From NCBI GenBank assembly GCA_030141605.1, contig JAQGDQ010000290.1, positions 250,001 through 272,500 of the forward strand: DNA of 22,500 bases. Direction: 5' to 3'. The stretch is from Tubiluchus corallicola (lineage: Eukaryota; Priapulida; Priapulimorpha; Priapulimorphida; Tubiluchidae). Below are positions 1-11,000 of this stretch, piece after piece; positions within the stretch are counted from its first letter, which is position 1, and each line of letters begins with the position of its first letter. Under the pieces are notes generated by a model that saw only the letters and a list, made by a program, of their open reading frames with translations, made no database searches and was not told where the DNA came from. The position numbers and the translations under genes were made by a program.

Positions 1-250
1 TCGAAGACTCGTAGAGTTCATGACAAAAGCCATCGAGTAAGGATTTAGTTCACTTTTGTTCACTATCGTGTTATATTATGCTAGATCTGAGCGTTGTGTT
101 GTCTATTGTTAGCAAGTTTAATTATTCCCTTTTCACGATTTTTCACATATTCATAGCAAGTATAATCTACATAATTGCTTCTAGTGTTTTTCATTATTCA
201 CTAAGGTTATTAAGTAAAAAACATTCCATTATAAATTGCATATCTGCAAA

Positions 251-335
251 CATGTTTTTTCGTAGTTCAGCACATTTTTTCGTGGCTCAGCACATTTTTT
301 CGTGGCTCAACACATTTTTTCGTGGCTCAGCACAT
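251..335. repeat. 20-bp tandem repeat, 4 copies
   Basis: CACATTTTTTCGTGGCTCAG repeats at 251, 271, 291 and 311 with minor changes and a partial fifth copy. Confidence 0.95.
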
Positions 336-835
336 CTTAAATTGTGTTTTTCATTAAAGCAGTGTTGCAAGAAGACAATATTAGACTGTTTTTCATACTT
401 TGAACCGTATAATTGAATAAAGTTGGACAAAAACATTTCTAAAGACGTGTTAATCTGTTGAAAGACGTGCTGAACTACCCGAATACGTGTTTGTTGGTCA
501 GGCACTTTATTTAAGTACAAAATCTTTTTATTTTTCTGTGTTGTCAAAAGTTTATTGGCAATTTTGTTTTCGTAAATTTATTTTATCTTTGCTTTTTCTT
601 ATATTATATCTTTTCTATTTTATTTCTTTAAAATTAGATAGCTTTTATAAAATCTTTACCATACATGCCACAGGAACCTGACAAAAACATGTTAAATTTT
701 AGCATCATTTTTTAGAAATTCGTACCTAATACCTAAGTGCCCCATATTAATTTATAACAAGTTCGAAAATTCCTCTTACATTGCAGTCGAGTCATTTATA
801 CATAGTTGCTTGTATTCAGTTAGCGTTTCGTAATC

Positions 836-996
836 GTGTACTAAATAAATTCAAAAATTGTCGTATTTTGTTAAACTTATGCGTGATAAAAGTTGATTTC
901 ATTTCATAATTGTGTAAATGTGTAGTAAATAAATTCAAAAATTGGCATTTGTTAAACGTATGTGATAAAAAATGATTTTATTTCATAATTATGTAC
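836..996. repeat. 84-bp direct duplication
   Basis: Two copies beginning GTGTA at 836 and 920 share TAAATAAATTCAAAAATTG, TTGTTAAAC and TTTCATAATT in order, with small deletions in the second. Confidence 0.88.
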
Positions 997-1662
997 AAAT
1001 TGGTTGTTTGGTTAGACGAGCGGGTTCAAATAATTATGCTTAATTATAACTAGTCAAAGCTTCAGATTTCTTATAGGCATTTGGCTAATTTTGTATGTAA
1101 TTCTGGTGTGCTAATCTGTTTAACTTTGCACTGCTATATTATTTTAGCCAAACTATTCTGAAATTATATAATTCAATTTTTCAAGATTTAACATAATTAT
1201 TATTTTGTGGTCATGTATTTCATTAGTGTTTTTCATCCTTTGCTATTGCTAGCATTTTAGATCTGAGAATATGTTCATATTATCAACCGCTGCTTTTTAG
1301 TTATTTTTAACTTAATTATTAGAACTTTATAGACAGATTTTTATAATATGTGCCATATCAATAAGTCTAACAGAAAAAGCCTGGGAAAAAATTAAAGTTT
1401 AGAGAAAGAAAACTTATAGAAATGCTGCAAACTGTGCTTAATCTGTTATGTTTGAGTGTCATCTGTAATGTTATCTGATTTTCACTGTGTTCACTCTAGT
1501 TAGCTGTGTTTTGTCGTGGTCCTTTTTTCATGCATTTAACATTTTTTTTGCTAAAATCTATATCTGTGTTCTACCGTATTCCTCGCGTCCTTAATAGTTG
1601 GCATTTGACTTGTGGATGTTTAATATTATCCTAAATTTTCTAGTCCCTGCACCTGCTTCTGT

Positions 1663-1678
1663 CAGGGACGTAGCCAGG
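1663..1678 (+). mobile_element. hAT-like terminal motif, partner end not found
   Basis: CAGGGACGTAGCCAGG matches the usual start of hAT elements. A convincing opposite end with matching flanks was not found downstream, so this is probably a decayed or truncated copy. Confidence 0.35.
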
Positions 1679-2366
1679 TTCTAAAGTTAGGGGGAACAAG
1701 CACATAAAAAAGGTGTCGTGACACATCCAAACAATTTTTGTGCCTTGATTATACATTTTAACTTTGTGTTTGAAATCAAAACACGAGGAAGATACAGTTT
1801 TAAAGGAAGTACATAATTGTTATTTTGTACTTGAATGCTTTCTCATTTCTAAAACTCGGCAGGCAGGTTGGTCAAATGAAGTAATGACTCCAAAAAATTC
1901 TTGCAAGGCCATGTGATTAAAAATAAATTTAGACTTTCATTGCACACGTGTAGTAAAAAGTTAAAAAAGATTTGTTGAAAAGGTGCCAATTTTGAAAAAT
2001 GCGGTGTTCTCTCCTTGCTCCTCTGTTAGTTACACGGTTACTTTCTGTCTGTAAAAGTTTTCTTAATTCACTGTCCTTAATTACATATCAGCAATGAAGT
2101 AATTCAGACATGTAGTTATCAACACTAGCAGTCACTGCTTAGCCACTTTTTATTCCAATTGATCATTGAAACTAGTGCAATGTCCAGCATTTTGTTTTGT
2201 CTACTGTCTATGTGACTTTTGCATTTAAGCTTTCCTCAGTGACTTTGGTGTGTCTAACGATGTCGTAGGCTATGGACTATTGTCTGCTGTTGATAGCTGC
2301 GCAGGTTGGTTAGCAAAGTTGTTTTACGCAATTTGAAATAAATGTTAAGTTTGTTGTTAACTCTAA

Positions 2367-2949
2367 GGCCTGTGTCACACAGAGCTGATCATAATCCGTA
2401 AGGCATAAGCTGTGAGGAGAAAAAGCCGCGTCATGAAAAATGAACGTGCGCTAACCAGTGGTCCCTGTCATACAGATAATCCATTTGCTATTTTCTACTG
2501 CAGTTTGCCTACCGTAAGCCATCAGCCATAATCTGTGGTAGGTTCCTCACAATCCATTTTGAGCAGTTCATAAAGCACCTTTTTGTGAAATGAATTTGGC
2601 CATTAATTTCGTTTGCCATAAGGTGTTTTGGGTTCGTTAACGTGGTAATTAGCAGGTTTGTGGTTTTTACAGTTCACAGTTCATTTATACCATAAAAATT
2701 CCTAAAAGAATGGTCTCATAAACGTTAAAAAGCAATTTTTAAGCATGACATTTCACTAATACTGCAATTAGATATGTGCATTGCTGAAACAGATTAGTGC
2801 AAAATGCCTTACTATTGACTACGTCTTACTGTTTATACGGAGTAAGAAGCATACTGATATATGCCTTATGGAAGATGGAAGACATCTTATGGCTTACCTA
2901 TTATGGATCATGGTTTGCTTTTTATACCGTTCTCTGTGTGACACTGGTC
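2367..2949. mobile_element. PIF/Harbinger-like MITE
   Basis: A 583-bp element with terminal inverted repeats GGCCTGTGTCACACAGAG (left) and GACCAGTGTCACACAGAG (right, reverse complement), 16 of 18 identical. It is flanked by the 3-bp direct repeat TAA (2364-2366 and 2950-2952), the TSD type (TWA) of PIF/Harbinger transposons. It has no transposase; the open frame inside it has no recognisable domain. Confidence 0.78.
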
Positions 2950-3120
2950 TAACACATATGTGTCTCCAAATATGTTGTAACATTATGATGTTCTGTGAAA
3001 AAGAAATAAATGAGAAGTTTTTAAACTGAACTTGTCATTTTTTCGCACACATAATCACTTTGTCGTTGTCACAAAGCCACAGTGTTGTTGTCATTATTGT
3101 TGCCTTTTGTTACCTGTTTA

Positions 3121-3443
3121 GTAGGGCGGGATTTCCCTACTTGTGGGCCCTAGGTCAAATTCATCAGTGGGCCCCCGAATTTAAAGAAATGTTACCCATA
3201 GCCCACCCGGTTGAAGATCACTATATGTAAGGCTATACTTCTTGTACAGGGGCTCCATACTTCGGGCCTTCTGCTCATTGTACGGGGCCCTTGTGATTTT
3301 GAATATATTATAATGATGAAATACCCGGTGAATACTTGAAAAAAGGTTATACCCTGGCACACTGTGTGACAAATTTGTTTCAGTGGGCCTCCAGCTACCC
3401 CTAGGCCAATGACTTAGCCTGTCTATTGGTAAATCCGGCCCTG
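3121..3443. mobile_element. hAT-like non-autonomous element
   Basis: The right end, read in reverse, is CAGGGCCGGATTTACCAATA, a widespread hAT terminus in animals. The left end is a decayed match (AGGGCGGGATTTCCCTA). Interior blocks of GTGGGCCC/GGGGCCC type are typical of this group. An 8-bp target duplication is not convincingly preserved. Confidence 0.6.
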
Positions 3444-3704
3444 TTACTTACAGGTGATTAAAACTCTAAAACAGTAAAACTAAAATATCAAGCAGGAAAG
3501 TTAGAATTAACCATTCTGAAGTGCTGCTGGAAATATGGTGCCGCACAAGCGCCGCCAGACAGATGCACTGAAGCACGTGCGTTCACTGAATTTAAATTAA
3601 TAAAAAATTATGGCTAAATAAAATTTTTTAGCAGTAAACCAAGAAACATATCAACCCTTGTTTGTTTGCACAATAATGATGAGTTTTAAACTAGTGAACT
3701 TGCT

Positions 3705-3714
3705 GGGGGGGGGG
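3705..3714 (+). repeat. G10 homopolymer
   Basis: A run of ten G in AT-rich non-coding DNA. Its length is prone to sequencing and replication error. Confidence 0.95.
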
Positions 3715-4269
3715 AGCTTCTAGCAACCGGAAATGACCTAAAATGCATGTGTGGCCGAGACGTTCTGCGGGTTAGCTGTGTCCAGTGGGAAAAATTAGCA
3801 CGCACGCAAACTTATTAAATTTTGTATGAACAGTGGGGTGGACTGTAAACTTAACAGTCTCAAATCAGTTTTATGTTTGATCCACATTTTGCTGGACAGA
3901 TAATCTTGACACTAAATAAATTAAGCTTAAGTACTGGGTCATCCGCATTGCAGTGCATTACGAACTTGTTTTTAAGATATACGACTACTACAATAGAATA
4001 CAATGAATATTACCTAGGTAAATGTAGGTAAAATATATTTATTAAAGGAGAATTTTTCACGTTTGAGGAAGTCTGTGTATCAAAATTTAGATCTCATTTG
4101 AGGCCTCCAGAATGTGTTGGTAGCTGGGGATCCGCCTCGGACATCGCTGGGTGGCGCTTACAGCGCTCCCCCACACCCCCTAGCTGTAAGATTCGGCGAT
4201 GCCCATGTACTGCCGTGCAAAAATAATAAAAGGCAGTAAATACATTGTCTAGTTTTTGAGAAAAATGTA

Positions 4270-4344
4270 ATTGAAGCCTGCATTGTTGCCCAACATTGAA
4301 GCCTGCATTGTTTCCCAACATTGAAGCCTGCATTGTTGCCGTCA
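4270..4344. repeat. 25-bp tandem repeat, 3 copies
   Basis: ATTGAAGCCTGCATTGTT repeats at 4270, 4295 and 4320 with one or two differences. Confidence 0.95.
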
Positions 4345-5217
4345 AATAATTGCACCACTAATGGATACCATTTCTAAAGTACTAATGAAGGTGGAATTTT
4401 CACACAACATAAATTATGATAATGGCTGTTATTGTGCTATTTGAAAATTAAATTAAAAGATACAACCTATTGACTTGACAAATACTATTCCTTATTTTGT
4501 TGGCTTAACAATGTAGTAGTAGTAAATCTCCAGTAGTTATAATATGACTGTAATTGCGATAAATTGCACCAGTGTAATTTTGCCACAAAGCCAAATAGCA
4601 GTATTTGCATTTAAATTTGTGTTATAATGGAAGATAGGCCATAAAAGTACACAAAGATATTGTTATTTAGTCTGCAGAAAAATCGAAATTATTTCTTGTA
4701 TAGTGAGGTGCATTTATTTCTTGTAAAGAGCCAGTTCTGATAAGAGCTGTGTAGTTACTGTCTTTGTTTCTGTAATGGGGTTCGTTTTTGCACATCCTAT
4801 CACTGGAAATCACTCATTGCGTAGAAAATACAGCTAACAATGAAATTTCTTTATAATGGCGTGAAAGAGCGCCACCTGTTCGGATTGCATCAAAACTTCA
4901 ATTTTGTTGAAATTGTAGTTACTGCTTTTTATTTTGCCTGGCGTTACAAGTATGTAGTAAATTTCCGTTGTATCTCTCACTAAGTTATACTGAATTGGAA
5001 TGTACACACAATATCATTGCAAAGGAGAAATAACTTCTGTCCTTAAAACAGAGTCTATCCTTAAAACAGATATGCTCAGATGCAGATTCCATTGCTTAAG
5101 AAATTACTTATTGTAGTTGAGATAAAAGTTTTCCTTAATGTCTTACTTTTGCAGATCAAAAGTAGCACTTGCTTACAGTGATGTCGTCTTTGACTCTATG
5201 CTAAGCACGCAGATGAG

Positions 5218-5641
5218 CAGGGGCGTATTAAGCAGTAAGCTGGCTACGCTGTAGCCTAGGGTGCCAAAGTTTGAGGAACATCACATTTTAGAAAAAATTC
5301 TTATCTGGAAAATTTTCATCGTATACTCATAATCATGTAAAGGGCGCATTTTTTATAGCACACCACTGGCAGTTACTGAGTGCAGCTTTTATATAAGTGC
5401 CACATAACGAACAGGTGCAAGGTGTTACACAACAAGCAGTTGTGCAGCCTGCTTGAATATAAGCGCTATGCAAATACATGTAATTAATAATGACCACCTA
5501 CAAACTAGATTACTAATGTTTTTAATACGCCACAAGTAATTGTTTAATCTACTCATTACATAAACAACCATAAATTCACAATAGAAATGGGCGGGACAGA
5601 ACTATCAACTTAGGGCGTCGTAAACTCTTGATATGCCCCTG
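5218..5641. mobile_element. hAT MITE with 8-bp target-site duplication
   Basis: A 424-bp element with termini CAGGGGCGTATTAAG and, in reverse complement, CAGGGGCATATCAAG. It is flanked by CAGATGAG (5210-5217) and CAGACGAG (5642-5649), an 8-bp duplication with one mismatch, diagnostic of the hAT superfamily. It is non-coding and must have been moved by a transposase encoded elsewhere. Confidence 0.87.
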
Positions 5642-5649
5642 CAGACGAG

Positions 5650-6747
5650 TTACATAATTATTAATCTATTAAATTTTAGTATTATCAATAATATCTGTAA
5701 TCACTGACGGCCTTTATTATGGTTTTTCATAAACAGCATGCACGAACTGATGCATGTCTCACTGAGCTCTTGTTTCCAAATTCTAACACCTAATGTATTG
5801 CCCGAGTATAGATCTATATACGTATAACGAGTATGGCTTCACTTTTAGGTGCTAGATGACTATTAATTCTTAATAGCAATTACTATGACTATTATTCACG
5901 TAATCGAGGGTAAGCTAAACATTGTGCTGTACATTTTTACTCGTTAAAGATGGTAATTAAATAACTAATAGGTTACCATAAACAGCAGCTGTACGTGGCA
6001 AAGAGTAATCTATGATCTAGCTACAGTAGTTATAAGTCTAATTGTTTTCCTAGCAAAAAGTCTTCGAAATGGAACTTGGGACTTCACAATCGACACTCAC
6101 TTTATTACGAATGTTAAAAAGTACTTAACATATTTGTGGCATTTCTGCTTTCCAATCATAGGATAATATAATTATACTATTTCCACAAGGGCTTCAACGA
6201 CTTCATAATTCTGTTCGCATGCCTGAAAGTGAAAGGTCAAATTTTGCGCACTTTATAAATTTCAGTTTCACACAAAAACATAGAGCAAATGTACCAACTA
6301 AGATTTTCTGATACTTTCAACTTTTTCTTGATGGTTTACATAAGAAGAAATCTGGTGTGAGGTTGTCATTTCCGAAGAAAATCTGTAACTTCATTTCGCG
6401 CATTTTACTCGCTAGATGACGCCAGGAACTCTTTAATCACTTGTCACAGTAGCATTTGCGTTTGGTTATCATCTGTCACATTATCAGCCTGTGTAGCATT
6501 GTTTACAAATTCAGGGTCACAAGAGACCACGTGGTATCCAAGGAAGCCGTTGCTAGTGCGTTTGTTTAGCCTGTGATTTTCCGAGGTTTCACGAGGAAAA
6601 CGAAACAAAGTGTTCTGGGGAAAAATGCAACTTCGAGGCCGATTTCATTAGGAATCGTGACATGAAATTCAATAGAATTAGTGTAAAATTTTAAGCCACA
6701 GTTAGCTCTTTTAATCAAAGCAAATTGTTTTTACTTTAAATTTGGCC
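5650..6747. other. AT-rich intergenic DNA downstream of the receptor gene
   Basis: Nothing recognisable beyond possible poly(A) signals for the receptor. No plus-strand or minus-strand exon was seen. Confidence 0.55.
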
Positions 6748-6766
6748 TTTAATATAATTATTTAAT
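6748..6766 (-). promoter_or_regulatory. candidate polyadenylation signals of the GABA-B-like gene
   Basis: Two ATTAAA hexamers on the minus strand (6766-6761 and 6753-6748) lie 40-60 bases beyond the end of the 78-bp array. If used, the 3' UTR would be about 1.2 kb and consist almost entirely of the array. A canonical AATAAA on the minus strand also occurs at 6106-6101. This is inference from position only. Confidence 0.4.
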
Positions 6767-6808
6767 GGCAATTATTAGATGTTGAGCAATAATTTTATAT
6801 TCAATACT

Positions 6809-7974
6809 GAATTCTGACGTTTATCCTACAATGTAGGCTAAGGATATTAACGTCAGAACTCAATATTTAACATGAGTAACACGCATGAATTCTGACGTTT
6901 ATCCTACAATGTAGGCTAAGGATATTAACGTCAGAACTCAATATTTAACATGAGTAACACGCATGAATTCTGACGTTTATCCTACAATGTAGGCTAAGGA
7001 TATTAACGTCAGAACTCAATATTTAACATGAGTAACACGCATGAATTCTGACGTTTATGCTACAATGTAGGCTAAGGATATTAACGTCAGAACTCAATAT
7101 TTAACATGAGTAACACGCATGAATTCTGACGTTTATCCTACAATGTAGGCTAAGGATATTAACGTCAGAACTCAATATTTAACATGAGTAACACGCATGA
7201 ATTCTGACGTTTATCCTACAATGTAGGCTAAGGATATTAACGTCAGAACTCAATATTTAACATGAGTAACACGCATGAATTCTGACGTTTATGCTACAAT
7301 GTAGGCTAAGGATATTAACGTCAGAACTCAATATTTAACATGAGTAACACGCATGAATTCTGACGTTTATCCTACAATGTAGGCTAAGGATATTAACGTC
7401 AGAACTCAATATTTAACATGAGTAACACGCATGAATTCTGACGTTTATCCTACAATGTAGGCTAAGGATATTAACGTCAGAACTCAATATTTAACATGAG
7501 TAACACGCATGAATTCTGACGTTTATGCTACAATGTAGGCTAAGGATATTAACGTCAGAACTCAATATTTAACATGAGTAACACGCATGAATTCTGACGT
7601 TTATCCTACAATGTAGGCTAAGGATATTAACGTCAGAACTCAATATTTAACATGAGTAACACGCATGAATTCTGACGTTTATCCTACAATGTAGGCTAAG
7701 GATATTAACGTCAGAACTCAATATTTAACATGAGTAACACGCATGAATTCTGACGTTTATCCTACAATGTAGGCTAAGGATATTAACGTCAGAACTCAAT
7801 ATTTAACATGAGTAACACGCATGAATTCTGACGTTTATCCTACAATGTAGGCTAAGGATATTAACGTCAGAACTCAATATTTAACATGAGTAACACGCAT
7901 GAATTCTGACGTTTATCCTACAATGTAGGCTAACGATATTAACGTCAGAACTCAGTATTTAACATGAGTAACAC
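6809..7974. repeat. 78-bp hairpin satellite, 15 copies, in the receptor 3' UTR
   Basis: Units start at 6809 and recur every 78 bases to 7901 with no length change; the last copy is slightly short. Each unit holds a long imperfect palindrome of about 47 bases: TTCTGACGTT and AACGTCAGAA as outer arms, TATCC/GGATA inside, and CCTACA/TGTAGG as an inner alternative hairpin. Each also holds two divergent TGACGT (CRE/ATF half-site) motifs and an EcoRI-like GAATTC. Copies are nearly identical, which suggests recent amplification or homogenisation. On the receptor mRNA strand the array begins at the stop codon. Confidence 0.98.
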
Positions 7975-8060
7975 TATTTTTTAGAGGTCTGTTCGAGGGT
8001 CTCGATCTTTTCCGTTAATAGTTTTATGTCGGACACCATCGATTCCTTTTCCTTTTTAAG
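7974..8060 (-). CDS. GABBR2-like: GABA-B-like receptor last exon: coiled coil and stop
   Basis: 28 codons plus TAG (7976-7974), acceptor [28 protein letters not shown] followed by [10 protein letters not shown] has heptad spacing of hydrophobic residues, continuing from [11 protein letters not shown] in the previous exon. A C-terminal coiled coil is the known heterodimerisation element of GABA-B subunits. The final G of the stop codon is also the first base that matches the adjoining 78-bp satellite. Confidence 0.87.
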   Translation of the reverse strand, partial: LKKEKESMVSDIKLLTEKIETLEQTSKK

Positions 8061-11000
8061 CTGAAAAAAAGAATATTAAGCTTAGAAATGTGATATATTT
8101 TGCAAAGCTTGACAGTTATCATAATAGGACTACAGAAAGTGAAGCAGTGTTAAATGTATAATGCCCTTGACTGATTGATCTATCTTTGTTTGACAGAGAA
8201 CAATTGTTTCTACCTTGTCAATGGTTTCGTTTGCAGCGACGAGTTCGTTTGCTTGCTTGCTGTTGTCCTGCGTTGGAACTGTGGCGTGGACACTTGTCAC
8301 GGTTCCCTGAGCTGTGGTATCATCAGCTAGAGACACTATGCGGTGATTGCGAACAAACTAAAGCAAAGAGATTTGGGCATAAGAATCATTTATTTCATGC
8401 AATAGTACACTTTTGATTTAACATAAACGTTCAATTATAGAAGGGATATTATGAAAATGCAGCTCATAGGAATAGTAAAAACACCGCCGCATTACGCAGC
8501 AAATGTGGAAAATAATTTTAGGGTCTTAGTAGTTTGAACATTTAACCATTGTGAACTGATTCAAGAAGAGGCACTTTCAGTGTCTGTTGTGTTTTGTTTC
8601 TCTCGGAAGGCTCGTAGAGAAAACAGAAAACACGTCGTCAAATTAAACTAGTTTATTATACGAGAATTCTACAACACAAAAGTATGAAGGAACGCGAAAT
8701 GTTTACAGTAAATGTGATAATCTAGAAATATGAAAGCGTATCTGAGAATACGAGGATACAAGAGAATGAGAGAGAATAAACGTCAGCGGCCAGCTCCGCC
8801 TTATATATCAGTGCCAAGAAATAATCTAGAAATAGAAAGTTCTCGAATCTTCTACAAGGTATGAAGATTGTTCTACTATACTATACAGAATATTCCAGAT
8901 CTCCACAACAGGGTCCGTATGCCATCCTTTCTCCGAGCCTTTGTAATTCTTTTTAATCCTTTGTATTCACATTGCTAAACATAGAGGAGCCAATAGAGTT
9001 TTGCTTAGAAATGTGAATACAAAGGATTAAAAAGAATTACAAGGGCTCAGAGAAAGGATGGCATACGGACCTTCAAAGTGCAACCTCTTGAATCAGTTCA
9101 CAATATCCCTAAAATGAAGCCTAGATGTACGTGTAGTAAAGTAACAAGCAAGATTAGCCTAAGAAAGTAAACCATAAACATGTACATATGCACGTGCTTT
9201 GTGAGGAAAATTTTCAAATCTCAACTAAAATTAAAAGAGTCGAACAAATCAGAATCTTTGCCACTTGGGTTAAGCATGAGGGAAACAATTGGGAAAAGAA
9301 TAATTAAACCTGGTGATTTCTAGACCTGTTACCTATAATTAAAATCAAAATTAAATTAAATTGGAGGTCATAGATGTGAAAGAAGTGCATAAATGAGGGT
9401 GTTCTTTACGGAAACGTAATTCACGGACTATATGTTTTACAGTCAGTTTTTTTGCAAATATCATTGCTATGCTTTTCTAAGTTTAAAGGAAAACCGGATG
9501 ATTGTGTAAACACGAGTTCAGAATAAAGAATGCTCTAAAATATTGAAAACTACAATAGCTTTCTTTCAAATCAAAGCTTAGATTAAATTATAATTACCTC
9601 GGATACTCAAATTTCGTTAAACTTTCAAAACTACGTGCGGCTCAGTGAATCTACTAAGATTGGCAGCGGCGCAGTTTTGTCACATTCGCGTGGTCGACAA
9701 ATAGAAGACGGTACCGTGATAGCCATGATCATGAAATGCAGTGTTAGTTTCTGATGTCATATGATGTAGAGCCCGTTTTTCGTGACACCATGTGTTTAAG
9801 CAGTACTGTAACACCTATGCAAATGTGCTTGACGTGCAAGGGAAGACGCCTGCCATTGCACAAACTGTGGTTAGTTTCTGACGTAAGCAATAGCTGTGTT
9901 CGGTTGCCGTTAATTAACTTTCTAAGCTAATCATTCAAATACAAAAAAACAATTGTTAACAATTGCTGGCAAGAAAATGTATATTTTGGACAGTAAATTA
10001 GAATGAGATTGAGTCTAAACAATCGTCCGGTTTTCCTTTAAAACTTAAACATTAAAATGAACCCAACATGGTAAATGACTTAACCTTTCCTTTAATCATT
10101 ACCTAAGTATATTGTGTCTAAAAGCAGAATGGTAATGTTTTCCTTATGCAAAAGTTACAGTCAAACAATTACAGTAACTTGCCTTTGGTACGAAAATAAT
10201 GCATTGTGTTGCCGTTGTTTCAAATATCAGACACGCGCTTTTCACCACGTAGTATGTCGTGGCATCATCGTCCAAAAGAGGTATGATGGCCACGCCTACT
10301 ATCCCAAACACCACTGCGTTGTAGATGCAGATTCCTATCTGGTGAGAATCGTTGAATTCTTCCACTTTTACCTGAAGAATACAAACAATTGCTGCTTACA
10401 GTAAACTCGGAAAGTTACCGTGACCGCGCCATTGCACCTGCTTATGTTAATCGACCATTGTCAAGGTCATCGACTTTGTGTCAAGGTCATCGACCAAGCC
10501 TTACCTTGCGTGTTTCCCAAGCAATGAATGTGCCAAATGCCAGCAGAAGTCCTTGAATAATATACAGGACACCAGTGTAATAAATTTCTGATACAGACTC
10601 GCAGAGCTGCTGTTGTATGAGTATATCGACTCCTTCATCTTCCTCTGATACCTGCAATCGATTAAAGGAAAACGTAACCCTTTTTTAAACTCTGTTTAAA
10701 ACATCTGCCTTGCTTCACGAGCTTCTAGCACTGCGTATAAACTAGGCATATTTCCAGAAATGCGAGCTGCTGGTTTTCTGCCATTTTCATTTCAAAGTTT
10801 TTCAGCCATTTTCATTTTCCAAATGAGGATGGTTGCGCGTAAAAAGGTATGAAAATTCAATTTTTTAAAAGTTTTATTTTAAAATAATTAACACCGTTTC
10901 TTATGAGGTTAGGTCAAATTTGAGAAAGTACGTTGCCATCTACAAGGTAAGTTCAAAATGTATGGAAAGAAAAAATGGTCACCAAGTTATTTGCTAGAAT

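Larger units (their letters stand above)
1..2363. other. AT-rich non-coding region
   Basis: No exon, RNA gene or complete transposon could be supported. Apart from the 20-bp repeat, the 84-bp duplication and the lone hAT-like end, nothing structured was seen. The open frames at the left edge follow the 20-bp repeat and contain no domain. Confidence 0.6.
3444..5209. other. non-coding region with one GC-rich patch
   Basis: Mostly AT-rich and featureless. 4120-4225 is conspicuously GC-rich (GGGTGGCGCTTACAGCGCTC) and is probably a repeat remnant. No splice-supported coding segment was found. Confidence 0.55.

Noticed and set aside
78-681. Overlapping short open frames at the left edge
   Set aside because: They are composed of the 20-bp repeat and AT-rich DNA in both strands, with no recognisable protein features.
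2781-3029. 82-residue plus-strand open frame
   Set aside because: It sits mostly inside the Harbinger-like MITE and runs past its right end. It has no domain or splice support.
4120-4225. tRNA or tRNA-derived SINE in the GC-rich patch
   Set aside because: No B-box (GGTTCGANNCC) or cloverleaf could be laid out on either strand.
4094-4358. Minus-strand open frames of 66 and 83 residues with a repeated motif
   Set aside because: The repetition is the 25-bp tandem repeat and the rest is the GC-rich patch. Two frames overlap without preference.
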